Part shown: one piece after another, positions 16,397 to 25,388 of the stretch
How the letters are laid out: every line of letters begins with the position of its first letter
Numbering within the stretch: position 1 is the stretch's first letter
Source of the DNA: CAMLJR01 sp964500675
Lineage (GTDB): Bacteria > Pseudomonadota > Gammaproteobacteria > Pseudomonadales > CAMLJR01
Length of the DNA stretch: 64,000 bases
NCBI GenBank assembly: GCA_964500675.1
Contig: CAZCNY010000002.1
Location: 62,001 to 126,000 of the forward strand
Direction of reading: 5' to 3'
Made by a program: the position numbers and the translations under genes
Notes under the pieces: model-generated
Told to the model about the DNA's origin: nothing
Databases searched by the model: none
The model's input: only the letters and a program-made list of their open reading frames with translations

Positions 16397-17812
16397 ATGC
16401 GTAAAACCAAAATCATTTGCACCATTGGGCCGGCGACGGAAAGTCTTGAAATGCTGGCGCGCTTGTACGCGGCCGGCATGAGCGTGGTGAGGTTGAATAT
16501 GTCGCACGGCGATCACGCTTCGCACGCGCGCGTTATCGCCGCAGCGCGCGAATTGAACGCGATGGTGCAGTATCCCGTCGCGCTCGTGCTCGACACGCAA
16601 GGCCCGGAAATTCGCACGGGCTCATTGCGTCACGATGTTCAGCTCAATGACGGCGACGTGGTGACAGTCAATGTGCGCTCGAGTGAAAATGTCGAAGAGA
16701 CCTCCATTCAGATCAACTACGAGGATTTGCTCGAAGCGGTCGATCCCGGCGACCGCATTACCGTCGATAACGGGTTGATCAATCTTGAGGTGTTGGAAAA
16801 GCTCGATCGCGCCTTGCGCTGCCGTGTCGTCGATGGTGGCACGTTGAAAAGTCGGCGCCATGTCAATCTGCCCGGGATTAAAGTGAATCTGCCCGCGATC
16901 ACCAAAAAAGACAAGCGCGATATTTTATTCGGCATCCAGCAGGCTATCGATTATGTCGCGCTGTCGTTCGTGCGCGAGGCGCGCGACGTGATGCAGTTGC
17001 GCAAATTATTGGACGAGCACGGCGGTGAGGCGATAAAAATCATCGCTAAGATCGAGGATCAAGAAGGCGTTAAAAACCTTGAAAGTATCGTTGAAGCGGC
17101 CGATGCGGTGATGGTTGCGCGCGGCGATTTGGGCGTCGAAATTCCCATGGAACAATTGCCCGGTGTGCAGCGCAATATTGTGCGGCTGTGTGCCGAGAAA
17201 GGGAAACGCGTGATCGTCGCCACGCATTTGCTCGAATCGATGATCGTCAATCCGCTGCCGACGCGCGCGGAGGTCACCGATGTCGCGAATGCGGTGTATG
17301 AGGAAGTCGATGCGATCATGCTTTCAGGCGAGACCACGATCGGAAAATATCCCGTGCGTTGTGTCGAGTTCCTCGATCGCATTGCGCGTGAAGCGGAACT
17401 TACCGCGGGAATGCGGTTTTGCGAATGTTTGCATAGCGATATCGATAAGCAACATCTCGCCGCGAGTGCAGTGCAGTTGGCCGAATCGCTGCGTGCGCCC
17501 GCCATTGTGGTGATCACGCGGCGCGGTGTGATGGCAAATTACGTGGCGAACTGCCGGCCGCGGCGCGCGGCGATACATGCATTTACCAACGATGCGGGCA
17601 CATGTCAGCAACTCGCGCTCAATTATGCCACGTATGCGCATCGAATTGATTTTAGCGACGATTCCGAAGCAACATTGCTGGAGGCATTCGCCAACTTGCG
17701 CGAACATCACCAGATCGATCCGGAAGCCAAGGTCGTCGTGGTGTCGGATATTTTGGCTGCGGATGGTGTCGACGCAATACAGGTGCGCAAAATTGCGGCG
17801 TCGAACTCTTGA
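16397..17812 (+). CDS. pyk: Pyruvate kinase
   Basis: A 471-residue pyruvate kinase that converts phosphoenolpyruvate and ADP to pyruvate and ATP. Visible are RKTKIICTIGPA at the N-terminus, RLNMSHGDH, the metal/substrate motif IAKIEDQEGVKNL (PROSITE-type active-site lysine), MVARGDLGVEIP and MLSGETTIGKYP. The short C-terminal domain and length suit the type II (PykA-like) enzymes of pseudomonads. It ends two bases from the convergent histidine kinase gene. Confidence 0.95.
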   Translation: MRKTKIICTIGPATESLEMLARLYAAGMSVVRLNMSHGDHASHARVIAAARELNAMVQYPVALVLDTQGPEIRTGSLRHDVQLNDGDVVTVNVRSSENVEETSIQINYEDLLEAVDPGDRITVDNGLINLEVLEKLDRALRCRVVDGGTLKSRRHVNLPGIKVNLPAITKKDKRDILFGIQQAIDYVALSFVREARDVMQLRKLLDEHGGEAIKIIAKIEDQEGVKNLESIVEAADAVMVARGDLGVEIPMEQLPGVQRNIVRLCAEKGKRVIVATHLLESMIVNPLPTRAEVTDVANAVYEEVDAIMLSGETTIGKYPVRCVEFLDRIAREAELTAGMRFCECLHSDIDKQHLAASAVQLAESLRAPAIVVITRRGVMANYVANCRPRRAAIHAFTNDAGTCQQLALNYATYAHRIDFSDDSEATLLEAFANLREHHQIDPEAKVVVVSDILAADGVDAIQVRKIAASNS

Positions 17813-17814
17813 GG

Positions 17815-18498
17815 TTAGGGCAGCATAAGTGTGAAGCGGCTGCCATGCGGTAACAGGTTGCTCAGTTCGATAGTGCCGTGTGCATCGCCGCGGCGATGCA
17901 GATAGGCGACTTCAGCGGCGAAAAATAAACCGAGGTTGGTGCTACCGCTGCTGAAATCGATGCCGCGTTGCGCATGGTGGTTGGATTCCAGCATTTTTTC
18001 GGGAAAGCCCGGGCCGTCGTCGCACACTTCGATAACAATGCTGCCGTTTTCGCCCGCTGTGGCGCTCACACGTATCGATTTTTCCGCATAACGTGCAGCA
18101 TTGACGAGCACGTTGCCAATAATTCCGGAGATGAGCGCGGCATCGAAATAACCTTTGAGCATTTCATCACAATTGTTCTCGACCGAAATTTGCCGAATCG
18201 AAAACAATAAATCATTGGCGGCGATTTGTTCGTCGAGAAAATCGGCGACGTAGACTTCTTGTATTTGCAACGGCAATTCGTGGCGCTGTAAACGATAGAG
18301 TCCGAGTAGATAAATCAGCGAATTGTTGATGCGCGCCGCTTCGCCGCGCAATGTGGCGAATTGATGGCGCTGGAGATCGCTGTTGATGGGCGTGCCCTCG
18401 ATGACCGAGTCGAGCGTACTCAGGAGCATGCCGAGTGAGTTTTTGATGTCGTGTACCGACGATGCGAGCAGTAGCGAGGTTGGCGCTTTATCGTGCAT
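17815..18498 (-). CDS. Soluble sensor histidine kinase
   Basis: A 227-residue kinase without membrane spans or a separate sensor domain. The phospho-acceptor is H16 in SSVHDIKNSLGMLL, followed by a dimerisation helix and an ATPase domain with N-box NVLVNAARYAEK, G1 box CDDGPGFP and G2-like STNLGLFFA. ATG 18498 overlaps the last 11 bases of the upstream response-regulator gene, indicating translational coupling and a cognate pair. With no sensor domain it probably takes its signal from a partner or acts as the phosphodonor of the TPR regulator. Confidence 0.87.
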   Translation of the reverse strand: MHDKAPTSLLLASSVHDIKNSLGMLLSTLDSVIEGTPINSDLQRHQFATLRGEAARINNSLIYLLGLYRLQRHELPLQIQEVYVADFLDEQIAANDLLFSIRQISVENNCDEMLKGYFDAALISGIIGNVLVNAARYAEKSIRVSATAGENGSIVIEVCDDGPGFPEKMLESNHHAQRGIDFSSGSTNLGLFFAAEVAYLHRRGDAHGTIELSNLLPHGSRFTLMLP

Positions 18499-20155
18499 CG
18501 GTGTGGCCCTCTGCGAGTTGTTCTTCGAGATCCTCGACATTTTCCCACAGTGCCTGGAAGCGTTCGTACAGCGGGTGATCTTCGGTCAGCGTATCGACTG
18601 AGTTGATAACGTTATTGCAGCGTTTAATTTGTTCGGCATCAGCACCACTGATTTTCATATTGCGGATCAGCGCGAGTAATAAGTTCAATTTTACTGCGAT
18701 ATTGTTGGGGTAATGCCGTAGTGCTTCGCCAAATAGTGCAATCGCTTCGGCGAAGTTTTGCGCCCCGAGCAATTCTTTGCCGCGCCGGTTCAACTCGATG
18801 GCCTTGTCTTTACCTTTTTGCGATAGCGGTTCGTCGGACAGGTGATCGATCGCTTCGCCAATCGCTTCGTCGTCGGGGTGTTTTTCTGCAAGTTCGCGCA
18901 AAATGGTTTGTGCTTGCTGATGGTCACCCATCGATTGATAGCAGCGCGCAAGATCGAGCGCGATTTGCGCGGAGTTCTGCGACTCTTCATCGGTGCTGAG
19001 TTTAGCGCTGATATTTTCGATGCGTTTGCGCGACTCCTCCGCTTGGCCGGCGTCGGCGTATACCTTTGCATTGATGATATCGGATTGCAGTCGCACTTCA
19101 GGATAATCGCGATAGCGGCGGCGCGCGCGATCGAGCACCTCCTCCGCGTCATTAATGCGTTTGCGATCTTTGTTGTCGCTGTGTTTGATCTGGGTGGAAA
19201 TACAGCGCGCGAGCTTGAAATAGTTTTCGGGCGATTCGTAGCACGAATTTGCGCCTAGGCGCACGACTTTGCGATGGGCTTTTTCGGCGCGTTCCCAGTC
19301 GCCGTTGCTCTGGCTGATATCGGCGAGTAACTGTTGGCGCAGAATTGCATTAGGCGAGATTTCGCTCGCGTGTTCGAGCAGTTGTTGTGCGGTGGCGATG
19401 TCGCCGCGGCGCTCTTTGATTTCGGCCAAGGCATCGTAAATCTCGAGACAGAGACAATTTTGGTTGATGAGTTGATTGAAAACTGTCTCGGCGGCATCAA
19501 GCTCACCCATTGCCATTAAGCACTGACCAAGGCCGATTTGTGCCCAGTCTACCGGGCGTTCGTCGAGCACTGTTTCATAGATATCGCGCGCTTTCGGGTA
19601 GAGATGTTTTTCGAGAAAGCACTGGGCCTTGATGCGGTAGCACTTTTGTTCGTAGCGGGTTTTGGCGTTGATATGTTCGTCGCACAAGGCGATAGCTCGA
19701 TCGTAATCTTGATCGTCCATCGCACGATTGATTTCAACGAGCATTTCCTTTTCAAGCACCAGGCGATCCAGACGTTTCTGCAACACGGTTTGCGTGAAGG
19801 GTTTGGTCAGGTATTCATCGGGCTGGTATTCGAGCGCGCCGAAGACCATGCTTTTGGTGGTCTCGGCGGTGATCATCATGTATGCCGTCGTTCGCTTAAG
19901 CAATTTGCGATAGCGTAACTCCTCAAGAATTTGCTGACCGTTTTTCCCGTCGCCCAAGTTGTAGTCGCAGAGAATGATGTCGAAATGCTTGTTTTCGCAC
20001 CAGGTAATCGCTTCGGTACCGTTCGATGCCGTCTCGACATCGGCCACGCCGGAGTTCACTAACATGCGGCGAATAGAGCCGCGCATATCAGGAAAGTCGT
20101 CGATGACAAGCGCGTTTTTGCGTTGATAAATCTTGATGACATCGATTTTTTGCAT
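18488..20155 (-). CDS. Response regulator with C-terminal TPR domain
   Basis: A 555-residue protein. Residues 10-130 are a receiver domain with the acidic pair D19/D20, phospho-acceptor D64 (ILCDYNLGD), T96 and K118 (YLTKPF). The rest is helical with TPR-like repeats (for example PVDWAQIGLGQCLMAMGELDAA and NFAEAIALFGEALRHYPNN). There is no DNA-binding or enzymatic output, so the TPR arm should signal through protein contacts. It is paired with the histidine kinase by an 11-base overlap. REC-TPR regulators are known in Pseudomonas and Shewanella, but the role of this one is unknown. Confidence 0.9.
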   Translation of the reverse strand: MQKIDVIKIYQRKNALVIDDFPDMRGSIRRMLVNSGVADVETASNGTEAITWCENKHFDIILCDYNLGDGKNGQQILEELRYRKLLKRTTAYMMITAETTKSMVFGALEYQPDEYLTKPFTQTVLQKRLDRLVLEKEMLVEINRAMDDQDYDRAIALCDEHINAKTRYEQKCYRIKAQCFLEKHLYPKARDIYETVLDERPVDWAQIGLGQCLMAMGELDAAETVFNQLINQNCLCLEIYDALAEIKERRGDIATAQQLLEHASEISPNAILRQQLLADISQSNGDWERAEKAHRKVVRLGANSCYESPENYFKLARCISTQIKHSDNKDRKRINDAEEVLDRARRRYRDYPEVRLQSDIINAKVYADAGQAEESRKRIENISAKLSTDEESQNSAQIALDLARCYQSMGDHQQAQTILRELAEKHPDDEAIGEAIDHLSDEPLSQKGKDKAIELNRRGKELLGAQNFAEAIALFGEALRHYPNNIAVKLNLLLALIRNMKISGADAEQIKRCNNVINSVDTLTEDHPLYERFQALWENVEDLEEQLAEGHTDAR

Positions 20156-20309
20156 TGCAAGTATACAGCCTCAAGCCTTTTGTTGCTAGGTTCGTCTTCG
20201 CCACCCAACTAGCATAGAAGAGATTGTCAGCTGCGCACGTCAGCTGTAGCGGATCAGCTTCCTGGAATTATTTGCTGCCTGCACCATATTGAGTCTTGCT
20301 GGCTCGAGA

Positions 20310-20325
20310 GGGCACGATATTTGCT
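20310..20325 (+). promoter_or_regulatory. Sigma-54 (RpoN) promoter for amtB
   Basis: The sequence GGGCACGATATTTGCT matches the sigma-54 consensus TGGCACGrNNNTTGCW at every fixed position except the first. The invariant GG (20311-20312) and GC (20323-20324) are ten bases apart as required. Transcription would start near 20336, about 200 bases before amtB. NtrC-activated sigma-54 promoters are the known way of inducing ammonium transporters under nitrogen limitation. A single NtrC-like half site TGCACC lies at 20280-20285; a full enhancer pair was not found. Confidence 0.8.
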
Positions 20326-20471
20326 CATTTTTCGCGTTTTTGATATGGCACTTTAAATTTTCGCCTGCGTTTATCTAAATAAAAGCGAGGCTTTTTTATT
20401 TAATATGCTGAAAGTAAATCTTTTTTTGATTTTAGTAACTGCATTTAGTCAGCCAGCGATGAGGTGTTTGA

Positions 20472-20521
20472 TTGCACCAAAATCGATCAAATTAGTTTGT
20501 GTGTGGGTTTAATTGGTGCAA
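20472..20521 (+). repeat. Inverted repeat in the amtB leader
   Basis: TTGCACCAA at 20472-20480 and TTGGTGCAA at 20513-20521 are exact reverse complements separated by 32 bases. The right arm ends at the purine-rich ribosome-binding region of amtB, so a stem here could affect translation. The arms also resemble NtrC half-sites (TGCACC/GGTGCA), but their spacing is far wider than in known NtrC sites. Confidence 0.45.
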
Positions 20522-20532
20522 AGGGGTTAGGT

Positions 20533-21837
20533 GTGAATAAGAAGATGGTGATATATGGGGTGGGCGCGGCGCTTGGTTTAAGTGCGGGCTCGGTTTGGGC
20601 TGGTGTCGCGGATGTGGCTCCTGCCAATACGGCTTGGGTGCTAACATCGACGGCGCTTGTACTGTTCATGACTTTGCCTGGTTTAGCGCTGTTTTATGCG
20701 GGCTTGGTACGTACCAAGAATGTGCTGAGCGTGATGATGCAATGCTTTGCAATCGCCTGTTTGGCTTCGTTATTGTGGTTTGCGATCGGCTACAGCTTGG
20801 CGTTTAGCGGAGGTGGAGCGTTACTCGGCGGCACCTCTAAAGTATTTCTTGCAGGTCTGACCGCAGATTCATCCGTGAATCATCTACCCGAATCGGTGTT
20901 TGCGATGTTTCAGATGACCTTCGCGGTTATTACGCCCGCGCTTGTCATCGGTGGGTTCGCCGAACGGATGAAGTTTTCCGCCGTAGTTTTGTTCGCGGCG
21001 CTCTGGCTGCTCGCGGTTTACGTGCCGGTGGCGCATTGGGTCTGGGGCGGCGGGTGGTTGGGGCAGATGGGTTTACTCGATTTTGCGGGCGGTACCGTCG
21101 TGCATATAACCGCGGGCGTTGCCGCTTTGGTCGGCGCGCTAGTGCTCGGTAAACGTCGCGGGTTTTTGGAGCACGCGATGCCACCGCATAATATGACGAT
21201 GACCATCACGGGCGCCGGCATGTTGTGGGTAGGTTGGTATGGTTTCAATGCGGGCAGCGCATTGGCAGCGAACGGCAATGCGGGTATGGCCATGCTGGCA
21301 ACACATTTGGCGGCATCGGCGGGTGCGGTTGTGTGGCTCAGCATCGAGTGGTTAAAGTTCGGCAAGCCCAGCGCGCTCGGTGTTGTCACCGGTATGGTTG
21401 CCGGCTTGGGGACCATTACCCCGGCGTCCGGTTATGTAGGGCCGGCGGGCGCCGTTGTTGTCGGTGTCTGTGCCGGCGCTCTCTGTTTTTGGGCGACGCA
21501 GTTGATCAAGCGCAAATTCAAAATCGACGATTCGCTCGATGTGTTTCCGGTGCATGGCGTCGGCGGTATTTTGGGTACCTTTCTCGCCGGCATTTTTTCT
21601 TCGCCCAACTTAGGGGTTTTTAGTGGCTCCGGTTTTGCAGCGGGAATCGATTCGATCGGCGATCAGGTCAAAGTGCAATTGATCGGTATTGTTGCCGTAC
21701 TGATTTATACGTTGATAGCGAGTTTTGTACTCTACAAGCTCGTCGATGCTTTGATCGGTTTGCGTGTAACGTCCGATGAAGAAACCGAGGGTCTCGATAT
21801 CGTGCTGCACAATGAAAGTGGTTACGATCTGCACTAG
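20533..21837 (+). CDS. amtB: Ammonium transporter AmtB
   Basis: A 434-residue Amt/MEP/Rh channel with an N-terminal signal-like helix and 11 membrane helices. Family landmarks are LPGLALFYAGLVRTKN, DFAGGTVVHITAG with the first pore histidine, GWYGFNAGSA and FPVHGVGGILGT with the second pore histidine. GTG 20533 is chosen from the upstream AGGGG. A glnK (PII) gene, usually just upstream, is missing here; the neighbour is the REC-TPR gene on the opposite strand. A sigma-54 promoter upstream points to nitrogen control. Confidence 0.94.
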   Translation: MNKKMVIYGVGAALGLSAGSVWAGVADVAPANTAWVLTSTALVLFMTLPGLALFYAGLVRTKNVLSVMMQCFAIACLASLLWFAIGYSLAFSGGGALLGGTSKVFLAGLTADSSVNHLPESVFAMFQMTFAVITPALVIGGFAERMKFSAVVLFAALWLLAVYVPVAHWVWGGGWLGQMGLLDFAGGTVVHITAGVAALVGALVLGKRRGFLEHAMPPHNMTMTITGAGMLWVGWYGFNAGSALAANGNAGMAMLATHLAASAGAVVWLSIEWLKFGKPSALGVVTGMVAGLGTITPASGYVGPAGAVVVGVCAGALCFWATQLIKRKFKIDDSLDVFPVHGVGGILGTFLAGIFSSPNLGVFSGSGFAAGIDSIGDQVKVQLIGIVAVLIYTLIASFVLYKLVDALIGLRVTSDEETEGLDIVLHNESGYDLH

Positions 21838-21895
21838 GTTGTTGGATGTAACAGCTCCAGCCTCTTTTGAGCGCGGAGATTAACCCGGTGCGGCG

Positions 21896-22135
21896 ATGAA
21901 TCACTTTGTTTTATACGGTACGCTAGGTTGCCATTTGTGCGATGAAGCGGAGACTTTATTGATTCCGCTTCTCTCTGTGCAATGCAGCATCGAATGCATC
22001 GATATCAGCGAGAGCGACCAACTCATCGCGCGATACGCTGAGGTGATCCCTGTACTGCGGCGGTTGCGCGACGATGCGGAATTACGCTGGCCGTTTAGCT
22101 CGGCGCAGGCGCGCGTGTTTTTAACGGTGGGTTGA
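21896..22135 (+). CDS. Glutaredoxin-like protein (DUF836 type)
   Basis: A 79-residue thioredoxin-fold protein with the redox motif GCHLCDEAE near residue 11, an IPVLR cis-proline segment and a short WPF tail, as in the small glutaredoxin-like DUF836 family of gammaproteobacteria. It is probably a cytoplasmic thiol-disulfide protein. A single weak GGAG lies upstream. It follows amtB by 58 bases, possibly in the same transcript. Confidence 0.8.
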   Translation: MNHFVLYGTLGCHLCDEAETLLIPLLSVQCSIECIDISESDQLIARYAEVIPVLRRLRDDAELRWPFSSAQARVFLTVG

Positions 22136-22430
22136 GCAGCGCAACGCAAAAACGTCACGGTGTTCCATTCAGCGCGTTCGAAAGCGGGTGTCACGACATG
22201 TCGCAACCCACTGCTGCGGCGTTGCTGCAAAATAGCGGTGCGCATGCTGTCTGAAACGTGCGCGCACCATTGTCGTGGTAGAGCACCAAATCGGTTTGAA
22301 TAATTTGCGCGATATCGCGCAAATTCCGCTTCGGGATTGCAAATGGTGACGCTATTGCAGGCTTCCCAATTGATGATCAGCAAATATAGTTGGTGGACAA
22401 TACTTTCTAGGCGTTGATCAGGATTCAATC

Positions 22431-23234
22431 ATGTCGACCGTAACTGTCAGCGAGCTCGCTATTTACCCCGTCAAATCCCTCGGCGCCGTGAATCTGTTTC
22501 GCATGCGGTTTGATGGTTTTGGCCCTGCGCGCGATCGCCGCTTCGTTGTCGCGGATAACAATGGCCGTTTCGTGACGCAGCGAGATTACCCGCGCATGAC
22601 GTTAGTGCAGGTTGCGTTGCGCGATCAAACGCTTGAACTTTCCGCGCCGTCGCTGCCGGCGTTTTCGTTTTCCATACCGGAAGCCGAGGATATCGAACGC
22701 AAAGAGATTGTCGTATGGCGCGATCGCGTGCAGGCGTGCGATATGGGCGAAGCGGCGGCTGCGTGGCTGTCGTCACATCTCGGCGTCGACGTGCGTTTGT
22801 ATTACATGCCGGATGACAGCGTGCGCGCGGTCGATCCGCAATACGGCCGTAAGGGTGATCGCGTCAGTTTTGCCGATGGCTTTCCCGTGCTGTTGATTGG
22901 TGCCGCGTCGCTCGCCGAATTTAATCGCGCGCTGTCCGAGCCGATCGAAAGTTTGCGTTTTCGTCCCAATATCGTGGTAGCCGGTGCCGAACCTTACGCC
23001 GAAGATACGTGGCGTCGCGTGCGTATCGGCGCGATCGAGTTCGACGTGGTGAAGCCATGTTCGCGCTGCGTGATTCCCTCGATCGATCCGCGCACAGCGC
23101 AAAAACAAGCGGTTGTGACGCAAACGCTGGCGCGTCTGCGCCGGCGCGGCGACGCGGTGTATTTTGGTCAGAATTTAATTATGCGCGGCAGTGGAGAAAT
23201 CGCCATTGGCGATACAGTTGCGGTGATCAATTAA
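22431..23234 (+). CDS. MOSC-domain protein (YcbX/mARC-like)
   Basis: A 267-residue protein with an N-terminal MOSC beta-barrel domain (VSELAIYPVKSLGAVNL...DRRFVVAD) and a C-terminal MOSC domain. The conserved cysteine is in VVKPCSRCVIPSIDP. MOSC proteins such as YcbX bind molybdenum cofactor and reduce N-hydroxylated compounds with an electron partner. E. coli YcbX carries a C-terminal 2Fe-2S domain (about 369 aa in total), which is absent here, so a separate ferredoxin or reductase must supply electrons. The moa genes lie 7 kb upstream. Confidence 0.87.
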   Translation: MSTVTVSELAIYPVKSLGAVNLFRMRFDGFGPARDRRFVVADNNGRFVTQRDYPRMTLVQVALRDQTLELSAPSLPAFSFSIPEAEDIERKEIVVWRDRVQACDMGEAAAAWLSSHLGVDVRLYYMPDDSVRAVDPQYGRKGDRVSFADGFPVLLIGAASLAEFNRALSEPIESLRFRPNIVVAGAEPYAEDTWRRVRIGAIEFDVVKPCSRCVIPSIDPRTAQKQAVVTQTLARLRRRGDAVYFGQNLIMRGSGEIAIGDTVAVIN

Positions 23235-23253
23235 TTTTGCGGAATCCGCAGCG

Positions 23254-25245
23254 CTATTCGGCGCTGCCGATCTGGAAATTTTGCGCGGCGATTTCGCGCT
23301 CGGATTTATTGAGCAGCGGTGCCGGCCGCCCCAGTCGCTGCGCATAAATCACCGAGAAGGCGAGCACGCTTTGCACATAGTCGCGTGTTTCGCGATAGGG
23401 CAGCAATTCGATCCAAACATCGGTGCTCATGGTGTTGGGCTGCTCGCGCAAAATGGAATTGATGCGACTGGGGCCGGCGTTATACGCAGCGGTGGCGAGC
23501 ACGCGGTTGCCGTTGTAGCGTTGCGCGAGTTCGCGCAAATACGCGCTGCCGAGGCGGATGTTGATAGCGGGTTGCAGCAGCTGATTGTCATCGATGCGCA
23601 TATGTTCGCCGCGCGCGACGAGTTTTGCCGTCGCCGGCATCAGTTGCATTAATCCCAAAGCGCCAACGCGTGAACGCGCGTCGGGCATAAACGCGCTTTC
23701 TTGGCGCGTGATAGCGAACAGCCATTGCAGCGGCAAATCGGTTTTCTGTGCCGCAAGTTTCATGCTGTCGTGAAAACCAATCGGGAAGCGCAGGCGCAGA
23801 TCGTTGTAACCGCCGCTCAGGTTGGCGCCGCGAATACTTTGGTCGTACCAACCCCAACGTTCGGCGAGCAGCGCGGCGGCGCGTCGTTCGCCATTCGGCA
23901 TCGCGCGTACCGCAAATTGCCATTCGCGGCGCGCATTGACAGTTTCGCCGAGCAGAAAAAATTCACGCGCGCGCATCACTGCCGGTTGTCGTTCGATATC
24001 GGCGATGTGAATATCGGTTGCAATCGGTTCGTCGTTGAGCGGATACGCGGCTTTTCGTAAGTCGGCGGCGAGAAAACCGTAGTAACTGCGCTCTTTGGCG
24101 AGGCTCGCAAAAATAGTGTTCGCCTGTTTTTGCAATGCGGGATCAGCGCGCTGTTGCAATGCGCGTGCGCGCCAGTAATTCCAACACGACGTTTGCGCAA
24201 CATCGGGCGGCAGTTGCGCGATCCAGTCTGCGATGTTGGTCCAGTCGCCGCCGCCGAGCGCGAGTCGAATGCGCCACTCGAGCAAATAGTTATCGCTGCC
24301 GTCCGGATCGTATTGCAATAACCACGGCAATGCAGCGGCACCGTTTTGTGCGATTTGCTGGCGGCCGATGGCGCGGCGCACGCTGTCGCTATCGCTCGCC
24401 GATAATTGTTGCGCTGCACGTGTTTGCTGCCACAGCGTCTGTGCTTTGTCGAGATCGCGGCGCGCTAAATTTTTTAATGCCAATGCGATCGTCGCGCTCG
24501 CTTCGGGCTGTTGCGTGATTTGCGGCAGCAATGTGTTCAGCGCAGCGGGGTCGCGCAATAACAGCAATGCGTATTCCGCCTGCAGTTTGTACGGCTCGCG
24601 GATCTGCACGGAAAGAAAGCGCGCGAGCGTTTCCTGGTTGCGTTCGAGCGCTAATTGCAGACGCTGCCAAACCCGTGTTTCGCTGCGATGATCGCTCGCG
24701 AGCCAGCGTGTAAACGCCGCGTCGCAGGCGTCGGGCATGTCGGTGGTCAACCACAGTTTGTCGGTTTCGCGCAACGCTCGCTCGCGTTGATCGGTTTGCT
24801 GGAGCGCTTCGATAAACCAGCATTGTTGTTCCCTGTCGGCCGCTGCCGCGCGATAGACTTTTAAGTACTGCGGCCAGCGCCCGTTGGTGGCGAGCGTATC
24901 CAGCCATCGATCGCGCAATTGATCCGCGGCGACCGTGCCATCTTGTTGCGATAAAAACTCATCGACTCGCGCCGAGTTTTCATCGATACCGTTATTGTGC
25001 GCGAAGGCCGCGCTGAGCTGTTGCAATTGCAGGTAAGGGTAGAGTGGATAATTTTTTAATGCCGCCAATGCATTTTGTGCGGCGTCGTCCTGACCGTCCT
25101 GTAGTTGCGCGCGCGTCTGGACGAATAGCGCTCGCTGCGCGGCGAATGCGTCGTCGTCGGCGACGCTGCGCGAAACGCAGCCGATGCACAGCACGGCGAA
25201 CAGTGGAATTAGAAATAGAAATGCGCGGCGCCCGGACATGATCAT
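23254..25245 (-). CDS. slt: Soluble lytic murein transglycosylase
   Basis: A 663-residue Slt70-type enzyme that cleaves peptidoglycan to 1,6-anhydro products in the periplasm. A hydrophobic export signal (FLFLIPLFAVLCIGC) is followed by a long alpha-helical superhelix (about 40-480). The C-terminal catalytic domain has the glutamate in TRQESAFMPDARS, GLMQLMPATA, and YNAGPSRI. ATG 25245 and ATG 25239 are both possible starts. The order slt - uup - usp - topA resembles that remembered from Pseudomonas genomes. Confidence 0.92.
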   Translation of the reverse strand: MIMSGRRAFLFLIPLFAVLCIGCVSRSVADDDAFAAQRALFVQTRAQLQDGQDDAAQNALAALKNYPLYPYLQLQQLSAAFAHNNGIDENSARVDEFLSQQDGTVAADQLRDRWLDTLATNGRWPQYLKVYRAAAADREQQCWFIEALQQTDQRERALRETDKLWLTTDMPDACDAAFTRWLASDHRSETRVWQRLQLALERNQETLARFLSVQIREPYKLQAEYALLLLRDPAALNTLLPQITQQPEASATIALALKNLARRDLDKAQTLWQQTRAAQQLSASDSDSVRRAIGRQQIAQNGAAALPWLLQYDPDGSDNYLLEWRIRLALGGGDWTNIADWIAQLPPDVAQTSCWNYWRARALQQRADPALQKQANTIFASLAKERSYYGFLAADLRKAAYPLNDEPIATDIHIADIERQPAVMRAREFFLLGETVNARREWQFAVRAMPNGERRAAALLAERWGWYDQSIRGANLSGGYNDLRLRFPIGFHDSMKLAAQKTDLPLQWLFAITRQESAFMPDARSRVGALGLMQLMPATAKLVARGEHMRIDDNQLLQPAINIRLGSAYLRELAQRYNGNRVLATAAYNAGPSRINSILREQPNTMSTDVWIELLPYRETRDYVQSVLAFSVIYAQRLGRPAPLLNKSEREIAAQNFQIGSAE

Positions 25246-25388
25246 CGATAAGCGTATCTAATGCGGTAGAATGCCGACGAGTTCAGCGTCGTATTGCCGC
25301 GCTGACTGATTGCGCGGAGTGATAGTAATGGTAGCGCGATTGTTGCCGCACCCCAACTCTTTTTCCCTTGTTATACGCGGAGATTGTC

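Larger units (their letters stand above)
20156..20532. other. Intergenic region before amtB
   Basis: A 377-bp stretch between two divergent genes. It holds a near-perfect sigma-54 promoter (20310-20325). A U-rich hairpin-like stretch at about 20376-20402 (AAATAAAAGCGAGGCTTTTTTATTT) could pause transcription or shape the leader. A 9-bp inverted repeat (20472-20521) lies just before the amtB start. No convincing coding frame was seen; the upstream in-frame extension of amtB from 20464 has no ribosome-binding site. Confidence 0.6.

Noticed and set aside
20345..20362. TGGCAC before amtB as another sigma-54 -24 element
   Set aside because: The matching TTGC at -12 is missing at the required spacing; the site at 20310-20325 fits far better.
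21901..22428. 175-codon minus-strand frame over the glutaredoxin-like gene and the following gap
   Set aside because: No ribosome-binding site, low-complexity basic composition, and it runs through the plus-strand CxxC gene.
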